Of a stretch of 64,000 bases of DNA, positions 22,990 to 37,000 are shown piece after piece. Position numbers and translations under genes: made by a program. This stretch comes from a virus. The stretch spans positions 1 through 64,000 of IMG/VR virus record IMGVR_UViG_3300023184_000072. The stretch is one strand, 5' to 3'. Each line of letters starts with the position of its first letter. Position 1 is the first letter of the stretch. Below the pieces are notes generated by a model that was not told the DNA's origin, did no database searches, and saw only the letters and a list, made by a program, of their open reading frames with translations.

Positions 22990-25900
22990 TTATCTAATAC
23001 CTGATTGTGATTGCATTTTTATTTTAAGATCTTTAGCAAGTGAAGGATAGAACATTGGAAGCATTCCAGCAGCTTGATTAGTTATTGGATTAGTTTTCAT
23101 CCAATATTTGATAACACTAGTTTTTTCAACAAGATCATCATCTCCTGTAGCTAAACCATATGATTCTTTCAAAAACCCTTCCAATCCTTTTTCATAGTTA
23201 TTTAATAATCCCATTGCAGGGAATATTCCTTTTTCTGGTATACTTAATAAACTTCCAGGATTATAGAAGTATCCAATCTCATCTTTAAACTTATCTGTAG
23301 CTTTAAGAGCAAACTTCCATTGGTTCTTAACCATTGGATCTTCATCATCATCTGGAGCCATAGCTTTAAGTCCTAAGAATAAAGCCCATAATGCAGCATA
23401 GAATAATACATCTATTAACTGATTCTTAATGTTTGCTCTAACAAGATCAATGAATTCATCTTCTGTCATTTCAAGTTCTTTATCAGTATCAGCTTTATAA
23501 TCTGCTCTCTTTTTATCATATAACTGTCTAATGTAATCCATACCTTTATCATTACCCATCAATGAGTTTTTAAGATTGGCAATAGATCCTCTAAAGTCAT
23601 CTGATATAATTCTAGCAATCATTCTAGTTCTTCCCCATTCATAAGCATCTGATGCAGCATTATATTTAATGTTACCCATACGTACATCAACAAGTCTAGG
23701 AATCCAGTTCTTAAATACCATGAAAGAGTTTCCATATATATTTAAGTTCATTAGACGTTTGTTTTCTTCTGTCATAGATCCTAATGCATCAGCTGTAAAA
23801 CTTTGCACCTTTCTTCTTAATTCTAATACAGAATCAGATTTTCTATCTATACCAGGGATAACAAGTTTTCCATCTACTACATTACTAACATTCAACACTC
23901 CTTTTTCTTTGATAAGTTCTTCTACAGCTTTTTCATATTTTTCAGCTCTAGCATCTCTTTCTGATTGTGTTCCTTCATAGAAGTTTTTAAACTCATCTGT
24001 AGTTTTTAAATACTCTCTAACATTAACTACTTGGCCATCTAAAACAATTGTATTCTTTAAGAAAGAAAAGAAGTTTAATCTTTGTACAGCTAAATCTCCT
24101 TCTATCATCATTATCATTAGCCAATCTTGTAATGCTTGATCATCTAATTTATTTATAGATAGTTTTGTTGCAGCATGTTTATTATAACTTTCTGTAAATG
24201 GTATAAAGTAATCAAGAGCAGCAAGTATTTTTTGTTTATCTTCACCACCCATTTTATTACCTAACAACCATTGTTCTGTAGATACATAATCTTTTTTAGT
24301 AAAATATTTACCAGCATTAATAAATCCTTGTGCTGTACCTCCAAAGTAGTTAGAAGATGATGATAATATATTAAGACCAAGTGCTGTCACTTGGAATGTA
24401 TTATTCATCTGTGTAATAGCTTTGTTAATACTTATTTGTCTTCCGTCTAAGTTCTCTGGTAATAATTTGAATCCAAGAGTTTTATTAATTGTTGTTCCAA
24501 AGTTTCCAAACTTACCAAGTAATTGGTCATATGCTTCACTCTCTATATACTTCTGTTGGTATATAATTGCTTTAATCATATCCTCTATAAGTTTAGAGTT
24601 TTCATCATTATTGTTTATGTATATCAAATCACCATTAGCATCCTTTTGTGTTTTATTAAACATTGATGTAGCAATAGCTTGTTTATTTTTCTCAAGTCTC
24701 AATAATGCTAATGCTTGATCTTCTATACTTGATAGATATTGAAACTTAATAGCAAACTCATTATACATAGCCATTGTTTTGAAAAGATCTTCAGAATGTT
24801 GTCCTTCAAATTCTCTAGTTAAATATTTAGGAATCTTATTAACTACATTACCATTTATTGGATCATATTTTCCCATTCCCACTTCATCTTCATCAACAGA
24901 AATGTTTTTAAGAAATTGTTCTCCAATAGTTATTTTTCCACCAAATATAAGTTTTTCAGAAAGCCCTTTTCTTAACCAAGGAAGAAATGTTCTAGCTTGA
25001 CCATTTGATATATATCCTATAGCAGCGTATGCTTCATTTCTTTCTATAATGTAATTATAGAAATCAAGAGCAGGTTTGTTTAAATAGTTACCAGAAGCAT
25101 CTTTTTTATGTAACTCTTTCCATTCTTCAGATTGCCATTTATCTTTAGGAAATTGTTTAGCTTCTCTATATAATAACCAACCAAGAGAATTATCTGCAGT
25201 GATACTATATAGTGATGCCACTTTAGCTTTTTCTGCAGCTATATCATATTCATTTTGTTCTTGAGTACCAAGTCTAGGAAGATTATCTATTCTATTATAT
25301 TCTTCTTCTCTTTTATTCTCAAGATATTTTTTATAAGCTTCTACATCAATATTATCTTTGATCCATTTAACATCTTTAACATTCTTATCTGTAGCTTTTT
25401 TTAATTCATTATAGAATTCAGGTTTGTATTCATCAATTAATTCATTAGATCCTTTCTTCTTAATCATATTAAACATGTTCTTAGCTGATAATCCTTTAGC
25501 AGAAGCCCATGCTTGATATTCATTTTTCAATTTAGTTAATCTTGCCACTTCAGTTTGTGTATCCATACCAGCACGTCCAAAAGCAGCATTAGCTTTTTGA
25601 AATAATGCAGCCATTCCTTTTAACTGAATAGTAGATGTTGTACCTAACCATTTAGAAAATAATCCTTTTACAACTTTTTCTCCTTTTTCTGTACCACCAA
25701 TTTGTTCAACAGTGAACTCAGTGAATATATCAGATAGATTAGAATTTAGTTTTCTTGATTGATATGCTGTATCTCTAAGTTCTTCTTTTAATTCTTTATC
25801 TTCATCTGATAATTTTCCTTCAAATAAGAAGTCAAGATCTGTATCTAATGTTATATAATGTTGTAATGCATCTTCAGCAAGTCTTAATGATTTAACAAAG

Positions 25901-28056
25901 TCTGATATTTCTTGTTCAGAAAATCCTTCTTTACTTTTAAACTTTTCATTATATGTATTAATAAGACTTTGTATCTGTACATTTAATATTTTAGATTGGT
26001 ATAATAAAGGACCAATATCTTGTTTCATTTGCAATTGTCTAATTGCAGAATAAAGAGCATTCAATTGTTCAGCTTTATTTAATCTTTCTGATGGTAATGC
26101 TTTCTGTTCAGATAGCTTTGCATATATGTCATTTAGTTTATCTAAAAGAACATTTATCTTCTTAGTTGCTTCTGTATCATTTTCAATAATAACTTTCTCA
26201 CCAGCTACACCAACAGGAATTAAATAGTCTTGTTTAATGTTTTTAATATTAACATCTCCTATTTCTATTTGCAATAGTTTAGGAAGCACCTTTGTTTTTG
26301 GATTTGCTTCAGAATAAACTGCTCTGATAGGAATCATTCTAGTTTGTCCAAAGTCTTTTATATCTACACCATAATTATCTTTGATGATAGTTTTATATTG
26401 TTTCATCTGTCTATCCCAAGAAGCAACATTGTACCAAGGAACATCTTGATATCTTTGTGTATCAAGTCCAATAAACTTCCAGTCAAGAATATTAACCTTT
26501 CCTTCAGGAGTGACCGCTAAGAAATCCACTGTACCAGCAACACTTCTTTTAGGATCATATATTGTCATCTCTGACATAAACACTGTATCTTTATCAAATG
26601 ATTCAAGACGTGATCTAAGATTATCTCTTAGTAGCTCATAGATAGTGTTATCATTTGGATCAATGAATGATACATGATTATCATTTAATACAGCAGCATC
26701 CATCTCATCACTACTTTTTCTTTTACCATTCTCATCTGTAAACAAACTAAATGCATGCTCAAAGTCTTTGTGACCTGCAGTACCCTTATCAGCTTTTAAT
26801 GTATTGATTGCTTTCTTGTATTCAGAATCAGTTAGTGCATCTTGTGCACGTATTTCATCATACCAAGTTTTAATAATATTACTAACTCTATTTTTTATTT
26901 CTTTACCATCAATAAAATACTTTTCCTCTTCACCACCAAGTTCATTCTTAACAGCTTTCTTTTCAATTCTACTAGCCACTTCTTTAATACCATTAACAAC
27001 TTTTTGTTGTTTAGATAATTGGAAGAACATTTCTCCTGCATTCTCTCTAATATCTTCAACTGTACCTATTGCTTCACCTCTAATAATTTTCATAGCAGCC
27101 ATATCAAAGCCACTCTTAGTAAATAAGTTTTTTAAATAATTAACAATCTGTTCCCACCATCCTTCAGCATTTGCAATGCGTTCTGGTTTCTCTGTATTGT
27201 TCTCATTATTATTAATGATAGTTTCAACTAACACCTTAGCAATAGCTTCTTCTTTAAGTTTGATTACATTTGGTTTACCATCTATTTGATAAGCAGGATT
27301 ATTTCCATATGATTCAAATACCTCATTCATTATAGCATAACTATTAATTTCACTCATCAACTTTTTATACAAAGCTGGATTAGTTTGTTTAATAATAGCA
27401 ACAGCAAAGTGCATAGCTTCTTCAGGAAGAGCTGTTGCTTCTTTACCATCTATCACTTGAATAAGTTTTTGTGTAAGTAGTGCAACAGCATTAGCATCTT
27501 GCTTAATACCATTCACTACAATATTATCCATTGATTTTACATCTACACCAATGTTCTTAAGAAAGTCTTTTATTAGAGATAAAGTTTGCGGAGAAGCAGA
27601 TGTTGGTATAGCTTCTTCTTCTTTTTGAAACATTAAATCTTGTTCTTTATATCCTTGACCAAATGCATTTTTATATTGTTCATAATCAAAAGTTTTACCT
27701 GTTTTAGTAAAACCATTTTGTAAAAGAGCAGTAAGAGAAATATCAAAAATTGGATGACTGTCTATTTCTTCATCTAATGTTCCATCAGGATTTAAATTAT
27801 ATACAGATTCTATTTGAACAGGATCTAAATTATAAAATGGAATTTGATCAGCAGTTGAAATTGCTTCATATTGTGTATCATAAGATTCTTCTGAAAGAGC
27901 TTCCTGATTTAAAAACTGAGAACCTACACGATTAGAATCATGAACCATATATTCAACTCCATCATATTCTATAATCTCACCTTGTTTAGGAATATATTTT
28001 TCAGCAAATGCTTCTTCAGTCATTTGTTGATTATTATATGTTATTATACAACTCAT
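22990..28056 (-). CDS. Giant virion protein with RecB-like nuclease domain and variant zincin
   Basis: A 1688-residue protein. A PD-(D/E)XK nuclease of the RecB type spans about 420-560: GTAGHKDFEHAF with H429, E497 in MSEMTIYDP, AGTVDFLAV with D511, LDWKF with D525 and K527, and QMKQY (Q550 to Y554). All core motifs are present. Nearer the N-terminus, LPEEAMHFAVAII (210-222) with a later KEE (268-270) looks like a zincin helix whose first His is Glu. The rest is long helical and charged. Its ATG overlaps the stop of the 4222-residue gene (ATGA). It is probably carried in the virion and ejected; the nuclease could act on host or phage DNA. Confidence 0.75.
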   Translation of the reverse strand: MSCIITYNNQQMTEEAFAEKYIPKQGEIIEYDGVEYMVHDSNRVGSQFLNQEALSEESYDTQYEAISTADQIPFYNLDPVQIESVYNLNPDGTLDEEIDSHPIFDISLTALLQNGFTKTGKTFDYEQYKNAFGQGYKEQDLMFQKEEEAIPTSASPQTLSLIKDFLKNIGVDVKSMDNIVVNGIKQDANAVALLTQKLIQVIDGKEATALPEEAMHFAVAIIKQTNPALYKKLMSEINSYAIMNEVFESYGNNPAYQIDGKPNVIKLKEEAIAKVLVETIINNNENNTEKPERIANAEGWWEQIVNYLKNLFTKSGFDMAAMKIIRGEAIGTVEDIRENAGEMFFQLSKQQKVVNGIKEVASRIEKKAVKNELGGEEEKYFIDGKEIKNRVSNIIKTWYDEIRAQDALTDSEYKKAINTLKADKGTAGHKDFEHAFSLFTDENGKRKSSDEMDAAVLNDNHVSFIDPNDNTIYELLRDNLRSRLESFDKDTVFMSEMTIYDPKRSVAGTVDFLAVTPEGKVNILDWKFIGLDTQRYQDVPWYNVASWDRQMKQYKTIIKDNYGVDIKDFGQTRMIPIRAVYSEANPKTKVLPKLLQIEIGDVNIKNIKQDYLIPVGVAGEKVIIENDTEATKKINVLLDKLNDIYAKLSEQKALPSERLNKAEQLNALYSAIRQLQMKQDIGPLLYQSKILNVQIQSLINTYNEKFKSKEGFSEQEISDFVKSLRLAEDALQHYITLDTDLDFLFEGKLSDEDKELKEELRDTAYQSRKLNSNLSDIFTEFTVEQIGGTEKGEKVVKGLFSKWLGTTSTIQLKGMAALFQKANAAFGRAGMDTQTEVARLTKLKNEYQAWASAKGLSAKNMFNMIKKKGSNELIDEYKPEFYNELKKATDKNVKDVKWIKDNIDVEAYKKYLENKREEEYNRIDNLPRLGTQEQNEYDIAAEKAKVASLYSITADNSLGWLLYREAKQFPKDKWQSEEWKELHKKDASGNYLNKPALDFYNYIIERNEAYAAIGYISNGQARTFLPWLRKGLSEKLIFGGKITIGEQFLKNISVDEDEVGMGKYDPINGNVVNKIPKYLTREFEGQHSEDLFKTMAMYNEFAIKFQYLSSIEDQALALLRLEKNKQAIATSMFNKTQKDANGDLIYINNNDENSKLIEDMIKAIIYQQKYIESEAYDQLLGKFGNFGTTINKTLGFKLLPENLDGRQISINKAITQMNNTFQVTALGLNILSSSSNYFGGTAQGFINAGKYFTKKDYVSTEQWLLGNKMGGEDKQKILAALDYFIPFTESYNKHAATKLSINKLDDQALQDWLMIMMIEGDLAVQRLNFFSFLKNTIVLDGQVVNVREYLKTTDEFKNFYEGTQSERDARAEKYEKAVEELIKEKGVLNVSNVVDGKLVIPGIDRKSDSVLELRRKVQSFTADALGSMTEENKRLMNLNIYGNSFMVFKNWIPRLVDVRMGNIKYNAASDAYEWGRTRMIARIISDDFRGSIANLKNSLMGNDKGMDYIRQLYDKKRADYKADTDKELEMTEDEFIDLVRANIKNQLIDVLFYAALWALFLGLKAMAPDDDEDPMVKNQWKFALKATDKFKDEIGYFYNPGSLLSIPEKGIFPAMGLLNNYEKGLEGFLKESYGLATGDDDLVEKTSVIKYWMKTNPITNQAAGMLPMFYPSLAKDLKIKMQSQSGIR

Positions 28057-31000
28057 GATTTACAATTTTTATCTATTATGTTATTTTCTTTAAGTGCATT
28101 TACAATATCTGTTGTATTAGATTTTGTAAGTATTTCTGTTGGTAAAGATACAACTTCTTCTTGAATTTCACCACCATAAAAGCTAACAATATCTGCATCA
28201 TTTAACTCTCTTGTTGTTTTCAATGTACCATTATCAATTACAGAAGGTCTGAAGTCTGTGTAGTTCTCTGTAGCTCTATTACCATCCCCATAAAGATTTA
28301 CTAGTTTGTATACAGATTGTGGAAATCCTTTTTTATCTAGTATTCTTAATGGTTCTCCTGTAGATAAAAACACTCTCTTATATCCAAGTACATCATTTAA
28401 AGAGTAGTCTCCTTTTTTCTTTCTAGCAGCATAGTTAGCACCAGTAACAGTGTTACCAGTTAGTACATCAACTCTCACACCACTTTTCAATTTCACCACT
28501 CTAGGTACAGCAACATAGTCACTATTCATAGCTTTTTGATTATACTTATCTCCAATCACTAACACTTGTCTATCTATTGATTGAAGATTCATTGAATCAA
28601 TCTTTGGAAAAGAAGGAGAGTAATAACCAGTAGTGCTAGGAAGTCCTAGTATCTCAGCAGCATAATCTACACTCTTAGGTTTAAAGAATGGTGTAACTCT
28701 AGGCATAATCAATGCATCATTAAAATTATTTCTTTGGAACATTCCATCAGCAAATGCTTTTAATGTTTCATCAGAAGAAATAGAATTAACAACAGGAGCC
28801 ACTATAGTAGAATAATCTTCTATAGGAATAATGTTCTTAATAGATATAGCTGATTGATAACTTCCTTGTAGAATAGATAGAGCAATTAAATGTCTATATA
28901 ACACTTTTGTGTCAGCATTATAATCTCTAAGTTCTCTCATCATATCTGTATAGAGATCTTCATCATATGCATCTTTGATGTTAGCTCTAAGCTCTACACT
29001 CTTAGCTCCATTCTCTCTTTCAGAAGGAACAACTTGTAAGTCTTTTAGTATTTGTAAATCAGGATATTTTTGTTTTGCTATCTCTAATCTATTAGCAACA
29101 GATGTTTTTGCATTAACAAGAAGATTTTCTGTTCTACTATTAATACCAGTTTTAGTTTGTATAATGTAATCTAAGAATGCCATTTTAGCTTTGTTAGATA
29201 TCTTATTGAAGTTATCAATACTAAGGTATTTATTCTTAGCATAAGTTTTCATTATATCTTCTGTAATGATTCTAAGATTGTCTTGCTCTAATTTGAATAT
29301 AGCTCCCATTGCTTGCATGGATGCAGAAAGAAGCTTAGCTTGATTTCCAAGGAATGTATTATCAAGAATTTCTTTTGCAGAAGAAATAATGTTTATATCA
29401 TTAGCTTTCTGCGTTTGTAATTCTTTTCTTGCAAACATATCTCCAGATCCAAATCTACTTGTATCATAGTTTGTAGCTTGTGTGAAATCAAAATTAAATT
29501 CAGCCATCTTGGCATATTTCAAGAACTCTTTGAGAATAGCTTGTTGTTCACCATTCTCTTTTGTATTAAATTTACTAGCGGCATATTTAGATATATTTCC
29601 TTTTAATCCATCTACATTTATATTAGCATTATCAATTTCTTCTTGTGTTGAAGGAAACAATGATTTAGCATAATTAATATTATCTTCATAGAAAAGATTA
29701 GAAGAATTATTAGCATTTACAATTCTTAAATATTCTGAAATGATTGGTTGATTCAAAAAGTATATAGATTGTTCTCCTGCACCAATATTCTCTAAGAACA
29801 TGAATGTTCCAATAACAAGATTTGATTGAATGATTCTTGTAATAAAGTCATCCTTAGCTACATCCACTACAGCTGTTGCATATCCAGAAAGTCTATTAGA
29901 GATTAATTGATTAGTTCCATCAGCAGTTCTTGTTCCACCTAAAGATATTCTATCTACACCATTCACCTTTGTAGTGTTATGTTTCAATACAATACTTCCA
30001 TCACCTAATAATTCTTGGTCTTCTTTAGATAAACCATCAAACTTAGCAGGATCAATATAAGCTTGTATCTTTTGTCTTAATGAAAGATTTGTAATATTTA
30101 CAGCTACAACACCAACCCATCTTTTACCCATAAGAAATGAGTTTCTCAAATTGGTCATGTAGTTTCTATTAAGAATTCTATTTGGAATTTTGTTCTCATC
30201 AATTCCTCTTAACTTATCTAATTCTCCAGCAGCATCTTTTAATCCAGCATCATCTACAGGAGATACAAGTCTTTCAAAGTTTTCAGGAAGCGTGATAAGT
30301 TTTTCAAGACTATCATAGTATTCATTCTCAAGAGCTTTCTTATACATATCTTTTACATACTCAATACGCAATTCAGCTTGTAAGTTTTTATCTGTTAACT
30401 TATTAAGATCTTTCTCAATCAATTCTCTGAACTCATATGGGTTTTCATATTGTTCTTCTTTAGCTTTGATATAATCTCCATAGATATTAAGTAGTCCTTT
30501 TGGATCTTCTAATCCATAAACAACAATATCTAATGCTTCTATAAGATCAGCTTTCTTCATTTGTTTAACACCAAGAGTATCATCAAACACTTTACCATAG
30601 AAGTCTTTTGTATTCTGTTCATCACCTTGTAATCTAACAAGTTTAATATTACCTGTTCTATCTACATACACAGATTTAAGGTACATGTTCAACTTATCAA
30701 TATCAAAATCCGATCCAGCTTTAGTAGTAATCTCTGAAGGTACTACAACTGTTGCTCCCATATATTGTGGAAGGAATCCTTTCACTCTAAACACCTCAGC
30801 AGAAGAAAGAGCTTGTGTAGGAATTCTAAATCCAATACCAGAAAGAATTGATCTTCCTTCTTCTGTACCATTTAAATATTTCAATAACTCGTTATCTGTT
30901 TTAAATTTGTTTTTGAATTTATCTTTAAACCAATGAGGAAGTAACACTTCACAATATGGTTGTTCTTTAGTATAGAATTTAAGACTCTCATCTGTAAGCA

Positions 31001-34000
31001 TTACACCAGCTTTTTCTTCATCAGTTAATGTTTCATACTTCTCTTTAGTTATCTTCTCCCATATGCCTTCCTTGTTCTTCATAACAATACTTCTACCTTT
31101 TGTAAAAGACTCAAGCATTGTTGCAGGCATTTGTACATGTGCTCCTCCATTCATTTTAGGAGAAACAATTGCTTTATCAATCATTGAGTAAACAATACTT
31201 CTAATCTGTACATAAGAAGGAGAAGCTTCAAATGGAATCATAAACTGATTCTCATCATTAAGTTTGATTGTTTGTTTTGTATTAGTAGAAACTTCTCTTC
31301 TCATCATCTCTCTCATTAATGTTTCAGATACACTTTTACCATCTTTCATTACAAATCCATTACCAAGATCTTCTATACCTAATCTGTTAAGAAGTTCATT
31401 GTATGCATTTTGATGCATTGCATTAAGAATGTCTGTATTACGTTTATATTCTTCTGCAGCTCTAGGACTTGTTGGAATACCATTATCAAATAAATCTATA
31501 CTTGCAATCTTAGTAATCTGAGAACCTCTAGTTTGTGATTTGTTATCACTACTAGCTGTCTCCACTTGAATACCATAAGCTTTCCAAGGAACTTGTACAA
31601 TAGATTCATCAGAGAAAGCTTCAGTGTTAAATGAACCATCTCCATTGTAAAGACTATGTAACTCTTGTGCTCCCACCTTTCTACCTGATTCAACAATAGC
31701 ATAACCTATATTTTGATTCTTCATTTGAACATATAGCTTCTCAAGGTTAGTTCCTTTCACCATACTATAGTAGATAGGCACTTGAGAGAACTTATCTAAT
31801 ATAAGATCAAAATTGTTTTTATTAAACTTGTTTCCAGATACAATAGGTTTTAATATCTCTGTTGTATATTTAGGACGTGGAGTTTCCATAAGCTTAACAT
31901 CATGTGCTCTTAAAGCTTCACTAGTATATTCATATCCAGGAAGATTTTGTCTTGTAAAAGCCATTTCCCATTGGAACCATTTTTCTTCTGGTCCTTGTAA
32001 ATCCCATTGTCCATTCTTAAGTTTAATCTCTCTGTGTGTTGTATCCATTAACCATGAAACAGCATCTGCCTCATTTGTTTTTGAATATAATGAATTAATA
32101 GCAGAAAGACTACCTGCAGTGATAACATCTTTTACAGTGATAGTATTAGTATGAGATTTATGTAAGTGATATCCAGGATCATTCTCTGTTAACTTAATAC
32201 CATCAGCATTGTTTATATTATTATTCAAATATGTATTATATTCAGCACTATCAAATGTTGTTCTTCTTGGAGATAGAAAAGATTTAATACGTTTAGTTTC
32301 ATCTAATGCTCCTCCTTTTTTAACAGCAAATTGATATGGATCTCCAAATAATATTTTGTGATATTCTATGTTAGCAATAATATAATTAACATTAGCATAT
32401 GTTATAATATGATTTATATCATCAGCAGATAAAGAATTTTTCTTTAATGATTCAGCTTTAAGGAAGTTATCATCAAGATCTTGGTAAGCATATGTATCTT
32501 TTCCTACTGGATTAATTTTATCATTTGCTTTAAGAACATTTGTTGTGTCTACAACCATAGTATCAATAAATTCTTTTACAGAGTTATTAATATCAGATAT
32601 GTTATCATTTACATATGCTGTGATTTCTTCAAGAGTGCGACCATCTTCAATCATTTCATTGATTGCTTCTAAATTCTTAGGTGCAAGAATATCTTTAAAG
32701 AATCTAAGTTGTTTAGGTCTATTTACTATTTCATCTATTTCTTCAGCTAGATCAGATAGTTTTTTTCTATCTTCTTCTGTTTTATTTTTCTTAGTAAATA
32801 GAGCAGCAAACTCTTTATTAAGTTGTTCAATTTTTTGTAGATTACCAACATTATTTAACTTCTCTCTATTTGTATAATCTAGAGCTAAATTAATGTCATC
32901 CATTAAATATCCTTTGAATATAGAATTAACATCTGTATAAGAGTTTCTTGCTATAGAATCAAATGAAACATTGTTACCAATATTCATCATCCATTCTGTA
33001 GATCCATCTGCAGGAATAAGGATGTAATATTTACCATTAAGGTTTTGATTAATTTCCATTGTAAATCTATCACCTATTGTTAATTTAGATGTAGAAGTAC
33101 CTTTATCATCATCTTGATTTTCTTCTCCTTGTATAACAGAAACTTTGAAATCTTTTATTTTGTTTCCATCCTTATCATAGAACAATCCACCTTTTTTCAA
33201 GACTTGACTACCTGTAGAGAACACATCATTTAATTCAGGTCTTGATTGTTTTAATTGATCAATAGTTGCTGATTCATTAAATTCATTCTCAAATACAGAT
33301 GGTGTATTGTTTTCAGAGAAAGCACCAATACGTTGTCCCTCTACACCAAAGTATGTACTCTCTTGTGAAGGATTGTTCACTTTATTATATAGTTCAGCTA
33401 ATGTAGATAATGGCCCACCAATATCTAATGTTTTACCAGAGATGCTCATTAAATCATTGTTACTTCCAAAGTAACCATATATACTTTCTACTTGGTCAGT
33501 AAAACTATTTTTACCTACTTTATCACTAGGTTTAAGTTTAACATATGTATCATAATCAAACGTAACTCCAATAGCATTTAACATTGCTATCATGGCTTTA
33601 GGTTTTCTTATAGGCATATCTTTAAGTGCATCCTGATCTATTACATATTTATTATTTATATATTTAACAATAGTTCCATCTCCTTTAGCTAAAGTTTGAA
33701 TGTTTGTCATCCATTCTTTTTCTGTTTGTTGAGTAGCTGTAAATAAATTAGCAGCTCCTGTATGAACACTATCAGCAGATTTATATTGTATTAATGCATT
33801 TGGTTTTTGTCTAGCAAATGTTTGTATAAATTGAACAAATAATCTCCAGTCATTATCATTAAACTCACCAAATGGAACCACCTTATCTTTACCACCCACC
33901 TTTTGGAATACACTAACATAGTTAGAATCATCCTGTGCTAGGTTGAATAATTTATTTGTAAATGCACCAACACTAGATGTATTAGAAAGTTTATCTAATA

Positions 34001-37000
34001 ATGTAGAAAACACTCTACTAAAGTTTAAAAGTTTATATCCTTCAATCTCATTACCTTCAATAGTCATTTTAGAATACTTATTCTTAAGAGGAGTGCTTAA
34101 TGTAATAGCACTTTCTTGATTGCTAGGTTCTCTTTCAATCACTGTAGAACATAAAAACTTAACTGCAGGAGCAGAATTCTTCTTAGTATCTAATGTGAAT
34201 GGCTCAGCAGCATAATCATTTTTATTTGATTCTTCATTATTAATGCTTTGTACATCTTCATCATTAAAGTTGATACCTCTTGTACGCAATTGATCTCTTA
34301 CTTCTTGTTTAAGATCTTCCCATGTTTTATCACTTAGTAATTGTCTTCTACCTTCTTCAATAAGCATATCCTCAATCTTACCAAACATTTCTGTTCCAGT
34401 AATTCTTTCAGGATTAAATAAAAGACTCTTATCTCCTTCTCTAAATAATATACCAGCAGCTCTTGCTGTCATATCCTGTACAAAGTTATTAGCTTGTTGT
34501 GCAGTTAGCTGAGATACTCTACTATATTCAGAGAATGGATTATTATTTACAAAGTTTTTAAATCCTTCTACGTCTTGCTTACCACCTAGTATGTGAATTT
34601 GTTCTGGCTCAAATACTATATATTCTGAATCATTTCCATAATAATCCTCTACAATAATACCATTTCCTGAACCTTCAAATTTTTTTCTTAAGTCTCTAGC
34701 ATAACTCTCAACTGATTTAGGAGTCTCTCCTTCTATAGTTAAATCGTCTATTAAATTATTATGACTTTCAAAATCTATACGTGTGCTTATTTTTGGTATA
34801 TTAATTAAGTATGAGTTTGCTTTATAAAAATTACCTTCATAATCCTCTCCATAATCCCTAGCATCTTTTTCGTTTTTAGCAAAAAAACCACCAAGATATG
34901 CAGAAATATTAGTTATAAATTTTTCTTTTCTTGTATTTGGTAATATTTTCTCACCAGAAGGATTAGCATGATAAACAATATCTTTAACTTGACTATCAGG
35001 AAATATAGAATCAATATATTGAGAATATTGTTGAGGTGTTCCTATATTAGTTAACTCTGGACTAGAGTCAAATATTTCTTGCACACCTTCTTTAACTACA
35101 GGAGTAGCTAATGTTCTTTCTTTAAACTTACCTGATTCAATTGCTTTAAAGAATTCTTCTTTCAAAGATGGTTTAACTACAAATGATTTAAAGAAATCCA
35201 TTATAGCTTTAAAGAATCTACGAACTTTTTCTCCTAATGATCTAGCAGGTAATTTACCTTTTCTAAACTCAGAGAAGTCATCCATTATTCTTTCTTCAGC
35301 TTGAAGATCTGTAGCATCTGCATAAGCAATCTTTTTACGAGAAGCTCTATCAGTAAATGTACCAGACTTAGATTTGAACTCATCTAGTAAAGCTCTTTGC
35401 TCTTCAGGAGATAACATACCTTTAAATATAGCATGGCCTATCTCATGATACTCTGTACCTCTTAATCCTCCACGAACAAACTTAGCTACACCATCTTCAA
35501 ATGCACCCCAAGCTTTTTCTCCATCATATGTATCAATAAGATTTTCTAACACTTCAAAAGGAATGTTAGGAACATTTTCTGCATGCCATTCTTTGAACAA
35601 TTCTAATTCAGCCTCTGTCATTCTTTCATTCTCATCAAGCCCCACCTTTCTGAAATCACCACCTGGTTTTTTCTGAACAGGAACAACTGGTTTTTCTGTT
35701 GGAGTTTCTAAAGCAGCTTGTTCTGCATCATATTTAGCATTGATTTCATTAAATAAATTTATAAATTTAGTTGCTATTCCTTCATTGAATTGATGTATTC
35801 TATCTATTACAGAATAACTATTTGCTTTTAGTAAATCTAAACTTTGTTCAAAACTTATAGATGCAGCAGGACTTCCTTTTTTAAAATTAGTTAATTTGTC
35901 TTTTAATTCTTCTTGTCTTCTTTTTTCTATATCAGCTTTCTTATCATCTATATCAGAAACTTCTTCTACTACTTCTTCAGCTACAGGAGCTTCTTGTGCA
36001 GGAGCTGCTGCTTTTAACTTATCTAACTCTGCTGAAATTCTAAGAGCTAAATAATCTGTAATATATTTCTCTTCTTCTTCTAAAGGAATAGAAGCATCAA
36101 ATCTATTAGCTGCTTTTAGTGCTCCTTTAATCTTTTCAAATGTAGGTTTATCTGCAAAAAGTTTTGCAGTTGTTTCATTACTCTCTACCTCTACATTAAA
36201 GTTACTATCAGCATCTTCTATTGCTGTAAACTGTACAGGACCAGCATCAATAATATATGGATTTGATGTTGTACCATCTATTACATATTCTCCTAATGTA
36301 GGAACTTCCACACCAGCAGGTGCTTCTTCTTTAGCTTTTTGTACAGGTGTAATTATTTGTACATTAAAACTATCTGGTTCTGCTATTGTAGAATATCTTT
36401 GTTTAAAAGAATAAGGTCTTCCTGGAATAGGTTTAGCTATAGATGTAGACAAAGGAGTATCACCAGAAGGTCTAGCTTTACCACTAGGATATGTTTTAGC
36501 CAATAAGAATGTTTGGTAGTTTGTCCATTTACTAGATGTAAACTGACCATCTTTATTAATGTACCACTCTTCAAATGGAGCTTGTGCAAAATCAGTTAAT
36601 GTTTTATTATTAACGCTTATAAATGCTTTCTCAGTTAAGTGTTCTTTTATATCTGCTTCATGTTGAGCTATGTCTGATAAAGGATAACTCTTATTACCAA
36701 GTTTCAAACTCATTGATTCAATATCAATACGTATTTGATTAGGAGAAGTTGTATCATCTTTTGATTTCCAATATAATACATTCTGTAAGAATGTTGTAAA
36801 CTGTCTATTTAAAGTTACTCTTTGTCCTGTGTTAGCTTGTTCTACAGCAGTGTTTGCAAGTCTTTTAATCACTTCATATGTACCAGCTGCTTCTCTATCA
36901 TTAAATGTTCTATTGTTTAAGAATGCAATAGTATCTCCATATTGTAATACAGGAACTCCAGGAGGTGTTTTTTGTATCTCACCTTTACTATTAACAATAG

